A stretch of DNA of 64,000 bases, from the NCBI RefSeq assembly GCF_026342835.1, contig NZ_JAPEMI010000001.1:7446501-7510500 (forward strand). The letters are read 5' to 3'. A program made the position numbers and the translations under genes. The DNA is from Streptomyces sp. NBC_00154 (GTDB lineage Bacteria; Actinomycetota; Actinomycetes; Streptomycetales; Streptomycetaceae). Below, one piece after another: positions 33,220 to 42,847 of the stretch. A model generated the notes under the pieces. The model searched no databases. It was not told the DNA's origin and saw only the letters and a program-made list of their open reading frames with translations. Positions within the stretch are counted from its first letter, which is position 1. Each line of letters begins with the position of its first letter.

Positions 33220-34107
33220 TCAACTGCATGTCCCGGGTGTGGTGGCGGTGCGGTAGAAATCGGCTGCGGTGACGGTGGCGGGCACGCCGAGTTCGGCGGC
33301 GACCGCAGTGATCGCGGTGGCCCCGACCGCGAGGTCGGCCTGGCCGTCGGTGGTGAAATACGGTGCGACGAACCTCTCGTAGTGGGCTCGGGCTTCGTCC
33401 GCGGTATGCCCGCCGAGGAACGTCTGGATGTGCCGCACCGTGGTGTCGGGGTCGTCGCGGATCACCTGCAGGGCGCGCCGGTGGGCTCGTACGACGGCCT
33501 GGACCGCGGGGTCGTCCGGGTGAATGCAGGTGGGGTCGACGGCCAGGCCCACGGTGGGGATCTGGAAGTGGTCGCCGACCCAGGCCAGCACCTGCCAGCC
33601 GTGCTCGGCGGCGACCGCCTCCGGTGCCATGGTGCTGCCGACCACGGCGGCGTCGATCTCGCCGTTGTGCAGCCGGCGGAGGTCCATCCCGTAGTCGCCG
33701 GGCGAGCGGACGACGGTGTGGATGTCGCGGTCCGGGTCGAGGCCGGCCCGGCGCAGCACGATCCGGGTGAAACACCCGGGTGCGGTGTGGGGGGCGTGTA
33801 CCGCCAGCCGCCGGCCGGCCAGGTCGGCCAGGGAGGTCAGACCGGGGCGGGCGAGGAACCAGAACAGCGGGCGGTGGGTGTTGACATGGAGCGCGACCCA
33901 GGGGGTGCCGTCGGTCAGTCGGGACAGCAGTGCCCGGCCGAGCCCGATGGTGACGCCGCGGCGCAGCCGCTCCTCGTCCCAGGTGCAGCCGTCGCGCAGC
34001 GCGACGTGGACGCCCTCGTCGGCGTAGTAGTCCTGCTGGTCGGCGATGTAGGCGGCCAGCTCCTCGTGCAGGCCCCGCCCGACGTAGGCGAGATCGATCG
34101 TGTGCAT
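33220..34107 (-). CDS. NMT1/THI5-like substrate-binding protein without signal peptide
   Basis: Protein of 295 residues with the two-lobed fold of ABC-type binding proteins for thiamine precursors, sulfonates and similar solutes. Visible are LTSLADLAGRRLAVHAPHTA, VLRRAGLDPDRDIHTVVRSP, the LRRLHNGEIDAAVVGSTMAP hinge segment, and VQAVVRAHRRALQVIRDDP. Most relatives are exported, but this one starts MHTIDLAYVGRGLHEEL with no signal sequence or lipobox and no ABC permease or ATPase nearby. It may act as a cytoplasmic ligand-binding or enzyme-like protein. It is followed on the same strand by an SDR gene, 143 bases apart. Confidence 0.75.
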   Translation of the reverse strand: MHTIDLAYVGRGLHEELAAYIADQQDYYADEGVHVALRDGCTWDEERLRRGVTIGLGRALLSRLTDGTPWVALHVNTHRPLFWFLARPGLTSLADLAGRRLAVHAPHTAPGCFTRIVLRRAGLDPDRDIHTVVRSPGDYGMDLRRLHNGEIDAAVVGSTMAPEAVAAEHGWQVLAWVGDHFQIPTVGLAVDPTCIHPDDPAVQAVVRAHRRALQVIRDDPDTTVRHIQTFLGGHTADEARAHYERFVAPYFTTDGQADLAVGATAITAVAAELGVPATVTAADFYRTATTPGTCS

Positions 34108-34250
34108 GAATGGTTTTCCTTGATCGTGCCGCCGTCATACGCCCGCGCATGACGGCGGCGCTGCGGTCCATGGTCCCGAAGGGGGGCGGTGCGCCGGGTG
34201 CGTGCCGGACCGGGACGGTACGCACCCGGTGCGCGGGGGACAGCAGGGCG

Positions 34251-35006
34251 TCAGTCCATGGACATTCCGCCGTTGACCGCGGCCGTGGTGCCGGTCATGA
34301 AGGCGTTGTCCTCACCGGCGTAGAAGGCGACCGCTTGGGCGACGTCGGCCGGGTACGCCAGGCGGCCCAGGGGGGTAGCGGCCACCTGACGCTGCTTGTG
34401 CGCATCGTCGAACACGTCATCCGCCGTGCGGGACTCCACCGGGCCGGGCGCGACGACGTTGACCGTGATGCCCTGCGGGCCCAGTTCCTGGGCGACGTAC
34501 CGGGCGAACTGCTCCAGTGCGGCCTTGGCCGTGCCCAGTGCGATCATGCCCTCCCGGGGCCGGCGGCTGAGACCGGTACCGAGATAGATGATGCGCCCCC
34601 AGCCCTGTCCGGTCATGGCGGGCAGGACAGCCTTCGTGACCAGGAACGCCGCATGCATCTCGGCGTCGAGCTTGCCGCCCAGTTCTTCCCACGTCATGTC
34701 CTTAAACGGCTTGACCGCATACGGGATCAGCGCGTTGTGCACCAGCACGTCAACGCCGCCCCATGCCGCCTGGACCTGCTCGACCATGCTCTGGACCGCC
34801 GCTGCCTCGCGCACATCAGCCTGCACGGCCATGGCCTGGCCGCCCGCGGCCTCGATGCCCGCCACGACCTTTTCGGCTGACTTGCCGCTGCGCAGGTAGT
34901 TGACCACCACGCGCATCCCTCGCGCGGCCAGAAGGCGCGCGGTGGCCGCACCGATTCCGCTGCCGGCGCCTGTCACCAATGCCACCCTGCCCGTTGCCCC
35001 AGTCAC
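34251..35006 (-). CDS. Short-chain dehydrogenase/reductase-like protein lacking catalytic Tyr
   Basis: SDR-fold protein of 251 residues. The cofactor site is normal: VALVTGAGSGIGAATARLLA, and the downstream DVLVHNALIPY and VNVVAPGPVESRT segments fit. The catalytic YxxxK reads LGTAK (IALGTAKAALEQFARY), with leucine where tyrosine is expected, and the serine region reads IIYLGTGLSRRPREG, also not standard. The C-terminus TGTTAAVNGGMSMD is as in 3-oxoacyl-ACP reductase-like SDRs. It probably binds NAD(P) but may not catalyse normal alcohol/ketone exchange. The gap 35007-35550 contains no recognisable gene. Confidence 0.8.
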   Translation of the reverse strand: MTGATGRVALVTGAGSGIGAATARLLAARGMRVVVNYLRSGKSAEKVVAGIEAAGGQAMAVQADVREAAAVQSMVEQVQAAWGGVDVLVHNALIPYAVKPFKDMTWEELGGKLDAEMHAAFLVTKAVLPAMTGQGWGRIIYLGTGLSRRPREGMIALGTAKAALEQFARYVAQELGPQGITVNVVAPGPVESRTADDVFDDAHKQRQVAATPLGRLAYPADVAQAVAFYAGEDNAFMTGTTAAVNGGMSMD

Positions 35007-35550
35007 GGTCCCACCTCCTGCTCATCATCGCGGGCCGTCGGCATGACCGCCCCAAGCCATTCATCGTCGATCCCGGCCGGGACCTGAACATCACCCGCGT
35101 GCACCACCGCTGGGGCGCGGTCACACCCCCTGCCCCTACCCCTGCCCCGGCCGATCGCCGTCCCGAGCAGCGCGACTGCACCGTCGGAATCACGGCGGCA
35201 CTGCACAAGAAGACCGATCCCGGCGACGAAATCCGAGGCACGGCGACGGGCGACCATGGCGTGACGTGCGCCGTCAGGACGGCCTGCCGCCCCGAAGACC
35301 GAGGCGCCCTGCGACGACGGCGCGACCCGGACCGGCGACCCGGGTGCGCGACCGGGGCCGCGGCGCGTTCACGGCCACGCCCGCCCCTCGTGCCGCCGTC
35401 CCGCTGTCCCTGACAGGCACGGTGCAGGATCGAGCCATGGCACGCGATGCGCACCGGCTGCGCCTGTCCGGCCCCCGGGGGGACCTGCCATGTCTAGGAT
35501 GGATGTCCCTCCTGTCCCTGATTCCCCGTTCCTGCGAGGAGATCGCCGCC

Positions 35551-36303
35551 ATGCCCGCGCGCACCGTCCTCGTCCTCCAGCACATCGAGGTCGAAAAGCC
35601 CGGACTGATCCTGGACGCGTTGGACGGCAGCGGTCTCGACATCGACATCCGGAACCTGATCGACGGGCGGGACGCCTCAGCGAGCGAACTGCCGCCTGTA
35701 TCCGACCTGGCAGGACTGGTCGTGATGGGGGGTCCCATGAACGCCGATGACCTGGCAGGCCATCCGGCCCTGAAGCGGGAGCGGGAGCTGCTGGCCGACG
35801 CGCTGCGGTCCGGCACCCCGACGCTGGGCGTGTGCCTGGGAGCCCAACTCCTCGCCCGCGCCCACGGCCTGACTGTACGCACAGGTGCCGAGCTCGGCCA
35901 CCCACGCGAGATCGGCTGGTCCCCGCTGTACGGCGTGGACCGTGACGATCCGGTCGTCGGCCCGCTGGCCGACGCCCCCGCCGTGCTCCACTGGCACGGC
36001 GACCGCATCGTGCCCGCTCCCGGCACTCGCGTCCTGGCCCGCACCGACACCACCCAGTGCCAGGCATTCCGGGCCGGCCCGGCCGCCTGGGGCCTCCAGT
36101 TCCACCTGGAGGTCACTCCCGGCCTTCTGGACGACTGGCTCGCCGAAACGTCCTTCGCCACCGAGGCCAGGGACGCCCTCGGCCCCGACGCCATGGCCCG
36201 GCTGCAAGCTGACGCCCGCGCAGCCGCCCCAGCCCTACGCCCGTTGGCCGAGCGGAGCCTGACCCACCTGCGGAACCTCTTCGTGGAACGCGCCAACCTC
36301 TAG
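35551..36303 (+). CDS. Class I glutamine amidotransferase-like protein
   Basis: Protein of 250 residues with the GATase1 triad: nucleophilic cysteine in TLGVCLGAQLLARAHG, histidine and glutamate in WGLQFHLEVTP. VVMGGPMNADDLAGHP is the oxyanion-strand region. It starts MPARTVLVLQHIEVEKPG, like GMP synthase-related or gamma-glutamyl-polyamine hydrolase-type proteins that stand without a synthetase domain. The ATG at 35551 has CGAGGAG upstream. Converging with the LuxR gene, it ends 77 bases from it. The substrate is unknown. Confidence 0.85.
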   Translation: MPARTVLVLQHIEVEKPGLILDALDGSGLDIDIRNLIDGRDASASELPPVSDLAGLVVMGGPMNADDLAGHPALKRERELLADALRSGTPTLGVCLGAQLLARAHGLTVRTGAELGHPREIGWSPLYGVDRDDPVVGPLADAPAVLHWHGDRIVPAPGTRVLARTDTTQCQAFRAGPAAWGLQFHLEVTPGLLDDWLAETSFATEARDALGPDAMARLQADARAAAPALRPLAERSLTHLRNLFVERANL

Positions 36304-36345
36304 ACCCTTGCGCGCGAACCGCGCCAAGCCCGCCGCCGCAAGACA

Positions 36346-36385
36346 AGCAGGAATCTCCCGGCTTCAGCCGGCAGAGCACCTCAAT
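36346..36385 (+). mobile_element. Solo IS200/IS605-type right-end relic (possible terminator)
   Basis: The sequence AGCAGGAATCTCCCGG, a CCGGC-TTCA-GCCGG hairpin (36358-36371) and a terminal CCTCAA follow the same order as the right ends at 33074-33108 and 60781-60818. It lies between two converging genes and may now serve as their terminator. Confidence 0.4.
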
Positions 36386-39188
36386 GCCTGTCCTGCGACC
36401 AAGACCCGGATTCCAGGGCGTCTCGCAGCATGGCACGGGACGTGATGCCCAACTTCGGGTAGATCTGGTAAAGATGGGCGCCGACAGTCCGGTGGGAGAG
36501 GAACAGACGCTCCGCTATCTGCTTGTTGGTCAGTCCGGAAGCGGCCAGCCGGGCTGTCTCCAGCTCCTGGGGCGTGAGCGTATGCACCTTCGACATCTCG
36601 GTGCGCCGCCTGCTCCAGCCGGCGGCCCGCAGTTCCGCCTCGGCACGCTCCGCCCATGGCCGGGCCCCGAGATGCTCGAACGCGGACAGTGCGGCGCTGA
36701 GAGGCCCCCTGGATTCGATGGTCGCCCTGCTGCGCCGCAACCGCTCGCCATAGGCCAGCTGGATGCGGGCGAAGTCGAACGGCCACCGCTGCGCACCGGG
36801 AACCGCCAGGGCTTTCGCGAACAACTCGAGAGCTTCGTCGTCGGTGGCGGCGCACAGGGCGGCACAGCCCTCCGTCAGCAGGGCGTGCCGTGAAGAAATC
36901 GCGGCCACGTCGGCCTCGCGCATCGCGCGGACATGGCCGGCGGCCTCCGTCTGCCGGTCGGTCCTGACAGCCGCCTCCACCAGGTCCATCGTCACCCACA
37001 GAGCATGCGGTACGTGTGAGGCCAGACTCCCGGCCGGGCTGACGGCGTTCGCGTGCTCGTATGCGCCGGCAACGTCACCGCGTCCCAGAGCTGCCACGGC
37101 CGCGGCGTGATGGCCATGGTGCGCGGCGCAGGACGCTCCTCTGGGCACGGCCCAGCGGATGATCCGCTCGGCTGTCGCCTCCGCCTCGTCCGCCTGCCCG
37201 CGGGCGGCACCCACGATCGCCTGGACGTACAGGAAGTACCAGGCGAAGGCGGTGTAGCCGTGTGTTTCGCACAGCTGGACCCCCTCGTCGGCCAGTTGCG
37301 CCGCCTCGTCCCACATTCCGGTGAGGTAGTCGTCCAGGCACAGGTGGATCAGCCCGGACAGGTACCGGCGGGCCGGGCCGCCGTCGCGTCCCATGCGCAC
37401 CACACGCCAGGCCGCTTCGCGGACGTCGCCGAGCCGGTCGAGGTAGAGGGCTGCCGTGCCGGCCCGCGTGATCTGGACGGGGTCGGTCACGCCGGCCAGT
37501 TCCGCCACGAGCTGATCGAGTTCCTCCGAGGCCGCGGCACCGGTGCGTGCCGGGTCGGAGAATGTCCTGCCCAGCGCGGACAGGATCGGCGGCGCCTTGG
37601 GCTTCAGCCGTTCCAGTGCCCGGTAGTAGGGCTGCCACAGGTCGTGCCGGGCACCGAAGAAGCAGACCAGCGCAAGCGTGTCCAGAGCGTCTACGAGCGC
37701 CTTGTCCTGGGCGTCGTACGCGTGGGTTCCCGTCTCGATGGCACAGACCAGCAGGCGGTGAGCTGTGTCGATGTCACCGTCGCCGTTCAGGAGGAGAAAG
37801 GCAGTGGCTGCCGCCGAGTGCAGGGAGCTCTTGTGATCGGGGGCCGCCTGCCTGGCCTCGTCCAGGAGCCTTTGGGCGCTGGGCAGGGCCCCGGTGGATT
37901 CGGCGCCGACGTAGGCCGCCTCGGCGAGCCGGCGGCCGCGGTCGGGGCCGGGCGGGGTGAGGTCTGCGGACCGGATCAGTGTGCGCATGCCGCCTACGGC
38001 GTCACCGCGGCGCAGAGTGATCCGGGCGGCGTGCTCCAGCAGGGCGGCCACGTTCTCGTCCGGTTCCAGGGTCGCCTCGCCCAGGTGCCAGGCCCGCCGT
38101 TCGGGCTGGTCCACCAGGACCTGGGCGAGTGCCGCGTGCACCGCACGCCGCTCGCCGCTGGTGGAGTTCCCCACCACCGCGGAACGGATGAGCGGGTGAC
38201 GAAACCTCAGCCGTCGTACCTCTTCGTCGATGTGGACCAGTTGGTCACGCTCGGCGGGCGCCAGGTCGTCCAGGCCGTACCCGGCGTTCGCCTGCCGCGT
38301 GGCAGCCTGCAGCACCCCGAGATCGCCCGTGCCTTCCAGTGCGGCCACCAGGAGCAGACACTGCGACGGCCGCGGCAGAGCGGTGACCCGGGAGCCGAAC
38401 ACTGTCTCCAGGCGCCGGCTGAGCGGCAGCACGGCAGGGACTTCGCCGAGGATCGGACCCCGCGCCGTGGGCAACGCGGACGGCAGCTCCAGCAGAGCCA
38501 GTGGGTTGCCATGCGCCAGCGCCAGCAGGTGCCGGCGGGCGCCGGCGACCAGGTCCGGGAACCTTGTACTGACCAGGTGGACCGCCGACTCCTTGTCCAA
38601 CGGCTGCAGCCGGTATTCGGTCAGGGCACCACCGTCGTACAGGCTGCGCGCTCCGGAACGCGACGCGGCCAGGAGGCTCACGCGGATGCCGGTCGTCCGT
38701 CGCGCGACGAAACCCAGTACGGCCGCACTCGCCCGATCGATCCAGGGGAGATCGTCGACGATCAGCAGAAGCGGGGTGCGGGCGGCGACCGTTCGCAGCA
38801 GGAGCAGTACGGCGTTGGAGACGATCAGCCGTTGCGGCGGTGAGCCGCTTTCGAAGCCGAGCGCGACGCGCAGGGCGTCGCGGAAGGGCGCCTGCAGTTC
38901 CCCGAGTGCGTCCTGGAATGGATAGAGGACCTGGTTGAGACCCGAGTAGCTGTAGTTCGCCTCGCACTGCACACCGGCAGCACGCAGAACCCGGGTTCCG
39001 TGCGCGTGGGCTTCCTCGGCAAGAGCGTCCAGCACTGCCGTCTTCCCGACTCCCGCGTCTCCCGACAGCAGCAATGCTCCACCCCCGGCCCCGAGGCCCA
39101 GAAGGTCACGGATCCGCCGCAGGTCACTGTCCCGGCCGACCAGGGGGCCGGCCGTACCGTGCTTGAAGGAGTCACTGCCGGTCATCAC
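36381..39188 (-). CDS. LAL-type LuxR transcriptional regulator
   Basis: Large ATP-binding regulator of 935 residues. The N-terminal AAA/NTPase domain has Walker A LSGDAGVGKTAVLDALAEEA and Walker B TPLLLIVDDLPWIDRASAA. A long helical TPR-like middle (about 380-850) follows. The C-terminal LuxR HTH reads LTPQELETARLAASGLTNKQ then IAERLFLSHRTVGAHLYQIY. LAL proteins commonly activate nearby catabolic or biosynthetic genes when they bind ATP and an inducer. The start ATG at 39188 follows TGGGAG. The convergent amidotransferase and the upstream IS3 relic do not point to a target. Confidence 0.9.
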   Translation of the reverse strand: MMTGSDSFKHGTAGPLVGRDSDLRRIRDLLGLGAGGGALLLSGDAGVGKTAVLDALAEEAHAHGTRVLRAAGVQCEANYSYSGLNQVLYPFQDALGELQAPFRDALRVALGFESGSPPQRLIVSNAVLLLLRTVAARTPLLLIVDDLPWIDRASAAVLGFVARRTTGIRVSLLAASRSGARSLYDGGALTEYRLQPLDKESAVHLVSTRFPDLVAGARRHLLALAHGNPLALLELPSALPTARGPILGEVPAVLPLSRRLETVFGSRVTALPRPSQCLLLVAALEGTGDLGVLQAATRQANAGYGLDDLAPAERDQLVHIDEEVRRLRFRHPLIRSAVVGNSTSGERRAVHAALAQVLVDQPERRAWHLGEATLEPDENVAALLEHAARITLRRGDAVGGMRTLIRSADLTPPGPDRGRRLAEAAYVGAESTGALPSAQRLLDEARQAAPDHKSSLHSAAATAFLLLNGDGDIDTAHRLLVCAIETGTHAYDAQDKALVDALDTLALVCFFGARHDLWQPYYRALERLKPKAPPILSALGRTFSDPARTGAAASEELDQLVAELAGVTDPVQITRAGTAALYLDRLGDVREAAWRVVRMGRDGGPARRYLSGLIHLCLDDYLTGMWDEAAQLADEGVQLCETHGYTAFAWYFLYVQAIVGAARGQADEAEATAERIIRWAVPRGASCAAHHGHHAAAVAALGRGDVAGAYEHANAVSPAGSLASHVPHALWVTMDLVEAAVRTDRQTEAAGHVRAMREADVAAISSRHALLTEGCAALCAATDDEALELFAKALAVPGAQRWPFDFARIQLAYGERLRRSRATIESRGPLSAALSAFEHLGARPWAERAEAELRAAGWSRRRTEMSKVHTLTPQELETARLAASGLTNKQIAERLFLSHRTVGAHLYQIYPKLGITSRAMLRDALESGSWSQDRH

Positions 39189-39410
39189 ACGCTCCCATCG
39201 CAGTTCGTGGGTCAGAGGGGGGCCGGGCGAGGTGGGTTCGACGGCCGCGTGCCGCCGCGAGTCGAAGGCGGAGTACAGAGGCTGGGCGAAGGGGCGGCTC
39301 GCCGGCGAGGCCGTTGACGGTGAGCCGGCCGAGGTCGTGGGCGGCGAGAGTCAGTCCTGCCATTCGGCGGGGCCCCAGGGGCGGATGAGTATGCGCGGGG
39401 CTCCTTCAGC

Positions 39411-39569
39411 GGGTGCGCTGGGCCTCGTTCACCCGGCGCAGCCGGCTCATCTCCCGCCGCAGCTGGGCCGGTTCTTCCAGTTCGTCGGTGGTCAGCCGGC
39501 CATCGCACTCGCCAGCATCGGCCTCGGCCTGCCGGATCCATCCTCCCCGCACGGTCGGGATGCGGTTTC
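39411..39569 (-). pseudogene. IS3-family OrfA remnant
   Basis: The minus strand reads GGWIRQAEADAGECDGRLTT, then DELEEPAQLRREMSRLRRVN and EAQRT, the linker and leucine-zipper part of an IS3-type OrfA (WxRQAE...L..LRRE...LRR). The HTH start and OrfB are absent. The rest of 39189-39923 shows nothing else. Confidence 0.6.
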
Positions 39570-39923
39570 AGCCCGAGGGGTTCGCAACTGCTGGTTACAC
39601 AAGCTGCTTTGGCGAGCATGGGCACGATTGAGTGAACGGTGTGACGGTCTGTGGGTATGGCTGGCGGGGTGTGCGTAATGTTCTCGGTGCGATCTGGGAC
39701 GCCGGGTGTGGCGTCAGCGGTCGGGGCCCCCGTGTCACCAGCGAGATGGTTCGGGGCCTCCCCGTCGCCTCTGGCCACACTCATATGGCCAGGTCGTGAG
39801 GGATTCCGCCCACTTGGGACGGAGCGCATACGGGATATGCGTCGCCGGCCGGGACGCGAAAGCGGAGGACCAGTGCGCCCAAGACCGTTCGGGGCGTGCC
39901 GGTGAGTCAGGACTCACTCCTGC

Positions 39924-40292
39924 TCACTGCCCAGGAACGGTGGTTGCTTGCTCGCGGGCTTCGGTCCGGTCGTGCGGTATGTACGCACTGTTGATGTACG
40001 CATTCTTGGTCGGCGTTGCTGTGCAGCAGCCCCGCAGCGGGTCGGCGGGCGCGATGACCGCAATGCCGGAGCGCTTCAGATCCTTGACGACGCCGTTCCA
40101 GCTGGAGGAGTCCGCGAAGGAGCCGTGCACCAGCACCACCGGCGGCTTGGCGCCCGGGTGGTGAGACTCGATCTCGGTCGCCTCGGTGGCGCCGGCGGGC
40201 GTGGTGACCATCAGGGCCAGCGTTGCCGCACCGGCGGCGGTTCCGAGGGCGGCGTATGTCCGGAAAGAGTGGCTCTTGAGCTTGCGGTTCAT
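39924..40292 (-). pseudogene. Truncated secreted alpha/beta hydrolase
   Basis: Begins as a normal gene: GGGAGA ribosome binding site, signal peptide (MNRKLKSHSFRTYAALGTAA, then a hydrophobic core and PAGATEA), and the first hydrolase strands PPVVLVHGSFADSSSWNGVV and AVIAPADPLRG. After PADPLRG the similarity ends abruptly and 34 unrelated residues lead to a stop. The nucleophile elbow, acid and histidine, about 180 residues in total, are missing. A MarR-type operator-like motif lies 82-99 bases upstream. Confidence 0.75.
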
Positions 40293-40373
40293 CGGTGATC
40301 TCCCTGTCGGATGCGTCGGTGACGGCTCCGGGATGCGGACTGTCCGGCGCCACATCAAAAACCCTAGAGCGAA

Positions 40374-40391
40374 ATTACCTCGCGTACAAGT
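40374..40391. promoter_or_regulatory. MarR-type operator-like site 1
   Basis: Reads ATTACCTCGCGTACAAGT between the truncated hydrolase (minus) and the MarR relic (plus). It aligns with sites at 41931 and 42649 over the core TyGyGyAC. Confidence 0.4.
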
Positions 40392-40509
40392 TACAAGTGA
40401 GTGATTCGCTCGTGGGAGAGATGATGGATCATGAGCGCGACGCGCCTGACCAGCACTGCGACAAGAGCGGAGGCACTTCCTGTGACCTGGCACACCAAAT
40501 CGGCAGAAA

Positions 40510-40833
40510 AGGGACAGCGAGGCTGTCCTTGCTCGTGGACGACCGGTTGCGCTTCACCTGCTGCGCCGCCTCCCGCACGGTGACCGGCGTGTACCGGCCA
40601 CCGCTCGAGGCGGTCGACCTGACGACCCTCACGCCGCTGCCCGGAGGCCAACGGCCCTCAGCACACGCCGGCGTCGGCCGGTGACGGGCAGGGCGTTGAG
40701 GCGCCCCCCTGCGAGGAGGGTGCCGCGATGCGCGAACGCATCCTCGCCGGCCATCGGCGAGGCCGTCGGGCTCGCAACCGAGGAGATCGCCGCTGCCTGC
40801 GTCCTCCTGCGCCGGCTCGCCGTCGCCGCCCGG
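40510..40833 (+). pseudogene. Decayed MarR-family regulator gene
   Basis: The plus strand reads RLSLLVDDRLRFTCCAASRT then VTGVYRPPLEAVDL, closely like residues 15-50 of the intact MarR at 41394-41864. It then jumps to TLTPL and, in another frame, to IGEAVGLATEEIAAACVLLR, which matches the C-terminus. About 60 codons of the DNA-binding domain are deleted and the frame is broken. Sequence from about 40834 to 41393 shows nothing supported. Confidence 0.65.
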
Positions 40834-41393
40834 GGCCGTGGGGCGCCGCCTGTGCCTTCGTGCGGGCGGGCGGCATCGGTGTCCTGCCGGTCCGGTGGCC
40901 GTCCAGGAGCGGGCGCAGCGGGGGAGCGGGGGAGAAACCTGTGCCGGACGGTTCGCGCTACTCGCACATGTGCTGGTGGGCGTTGTCGCAGAGCGCAGCG
41001 TGTGGACGCACGGCGGACGCCACCGCGACGTCATCCCCTTCAGCGGCACCGGGCTCGAGAGCGGGATGTGCGTGGCCGGACCTCGGAACATCCATGCCGT
41101 AGCCCACCGCGCCGGAGCGCGGGCCGGGCGGGGGAGCGGGGGGCACGGGAGAGCCGGCGCTGAGCGGTGCGGCTCTCTCGCCGCGGGGCTCGGGGCGACG
41201 TCACCTTGGAGATGGCTCTTGCGCCGAGCAGACGTGCCCGGCGCTCAGCGAGACACGTAGCCCGGCTTCAGCGGCAGCTGCGCCGAACCTCGCGGTCCCG
41301 GCTGATGCCGGAGCGCGAGGCCGCAGGTGGCGGACCGGCGGTGGATGCTCGAGCGTGGACGGGGCGGCGATTCAGTGACGGGCGGCAGTCGGG

Positions 41394-41864
41394 TCAGGCT
41401 GCGGAGAGGTTGGCTGTCAGACGCTCGAGGAAGCACTTGGCATCCTCGATCTCACGAGGGCCGAAGCCGACAGCCTCCCCCATGGCGACGGGGACGGCGA
41501 GAGCGCGCTCGCGGAGCTCGGTCCCCTGCTCGGTAAGGGTGATCTGCACCGAGCGTTCGTCGCTCGCCTGGCGCTCGCGCCGGATGTACCCGTGAGCCTG
41601 CAGGCGCTTGAGCAGCGGGGTCAAGGTGCCGTAGTCGAGCTGCAAAAGCGTGCCCAGGGTCTTGATGGGGAGGGCGCCGTGCTCCCACAGCACCAGCATC
41701 ACCAGGTACTGGGGATAGGTCAGATTGAGCTCCTCCAGCAGCGGGCGGTAGCGACTGGTCACCGCGCGCTGTGCTGCGTACAGGGCGAAGCACATCTGGT
41801 CCTCGAGGAGCAGGCTGACCTCGGCAGTCTCACCCTGTCCGGCACCGGTCTCGATCTTGCTCAT
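41394..41864 (-). CDS. MarR/OhrR-type transcriptional regulator
   Basis: Regulator of 156 residues. The dimerisation N-terminus reads SLLLEDQMCFALYAAQRAVT, with a lone cysteine at the position used by one-Cys OhrR peroxide sensors (CFALY), followed by YRPLLEELNLTYPQYLVMLV. The winged HTH has IKTLGTLLQLDYGTLTPLLK, RLQAHGYIRRERQASDERSV and QITLTEQGTELRERA. These match the OhrR-like group that senses organic peroxides by cysteine oxidation. The ATG at 41864 has GGAGGAG upstream. The likely operator lies 67-84 bases upstream. Targets would be itself, the VOC gene and perhaps the redox genes downstream. Confidence 0.88.
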   Translation of the reverse strand: MSKIETGAGQGETAEVSLLLEDQMCFALYAAQRAVTSRYRPLLEELNLTYPQYLVMLVLWEHGALPIKTLGTLLQLDYGTLTPLLKRLQAHGYIRRERQASDERSVQITLTEQGTELRERALAVPVAMGEAVGFGPREIEDAKCFLERLTANLSAA

Positions 41865-41930
41865 CACGACTCCTCCTCCGCGCGAATCTTTCACGCATAG
41901 TTAGCATACTCCAAAACTTACATGCTCAAC

Positions 41931-41948
41931 ATTATATTGTGCACACTT
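41931..41948. promoter_or_regulatory. MarR-type operator-like site 2 (upstream of marR)
   Basis: Reads ATTATATTGTGCACACTT in an AT-rich island unusual for this genome. It shares the TTGyGCAC core with site 3. Confidence 0.45.
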
Positions 41949-42041
41949 AATAGGCGGGATCAGGCCGCGCCGGTTCTCGCCCGCCGCCGGCCCGCGAAAA
42001 CAGAACTGGCCGACGGGCCGATCCCGTGCGGTGCAATCGCG

Positions 42042-42110
42042 GGTCAAGCTCAAGCGCAGGTCGAGCTCGAGCGCGGGTTCGAGCTCAAGTGCAGGTCGAG
42101 CTCGAGCGCG
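42042..42110. repeat. Four 17-18-bp tandem repeats
   Basis: Variants of GGTCGAGCTCGAGCGCG repeat four times with alternating G/A changes. The stretch 41865-42847 contains no gene that can be supported apart from the two operator-like sites and this array. Confidence 0.8.
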
Positions 42111-42648
42111 GGTCCGCTCGTCGATGGCTCGGTGCACCGCAGGCGGCCGGTGTGCGGAGTATTCCAGGATCCTGTTCGTCGGCGCGCCCTCGAGCCGGGC
42201 CGGTCGCGGCCACCCGGTGCCTGCGTGGCCCGCATCCCTCCACGCCTTCGAGGATCTTCCGGTGGATCTTCGCCCGGCTCCCGCCGTGACGGACCGGCTC
42301 GGCCGAGGACGCCGTCGCCGCAGCGGGCGAGCTCGGCATGCCGATCAGCGATGCGGGCGAGACGGTGTGCCTCCCGTCGAAACCGTGGGCCGCGTGAGAA
42401 GCGGCCCTCCGGAGCGCTGAGACTCCGGACGCCGTGTCGGCGCCGCCGGGCTCGAACCGCAGGATGACCGCCTCGCGGAAGCTTCCCCGAAGGTCCCGCA
42501 CGCGCCGGCTGTACCGGCGGCCGCCCGGGGTGCACCCCGAACCCCGCCCCGGCCCCGGACTCGGTCGCGTCCGGGACGGTCGCCACCCGGCCCCGGAGGC
42601 CGGGGCTACCGCCGGATGTTCCCTTTGCCACACTCTCAGTTCTCAAGT

Positions 42649-42666
42649 TTTACTTGCGCACGATTT
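42649..42666. promoter_or_regulatory. MarR-type operator-like site 3 (upstream of the VOC gene)
   Basis: Reads TTTTACTTGCGCACGATT, followed by TAAG, in an AT-rich patch 182 bases before the VOC start. Confidence 0.45.
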
Positions 42667-42847
42667 AAGTGTCAGATAGGTTTCTTGTCAGGTTGAACCG
42701 CAGGATGAGCCACCCCACCGCCCATCCCGGCCGTTCACCACAGCGAGCCGGGGCCGCACCTGTCGCCCCGAATGCCGCAATCACCAGATGAACCGGTGAC
42801 GCACAGATGTGTGAAATTCACCGATGCCAAGAAACAAGGACATCCCC

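Noticed and set aside
31505..34225. 906-codon open frame on the minus strand
   Set aside because: It runs antisense through comB and tnpB and out of frame through the binding-protein gene; its product is a patchwork of shadow sequence.
37053..38843. 596-codon open frame on the plus strand
   Set aside because: Antisense to the LAL regulator, whose Walker motifs, helical middle and LuxR domain are clear.
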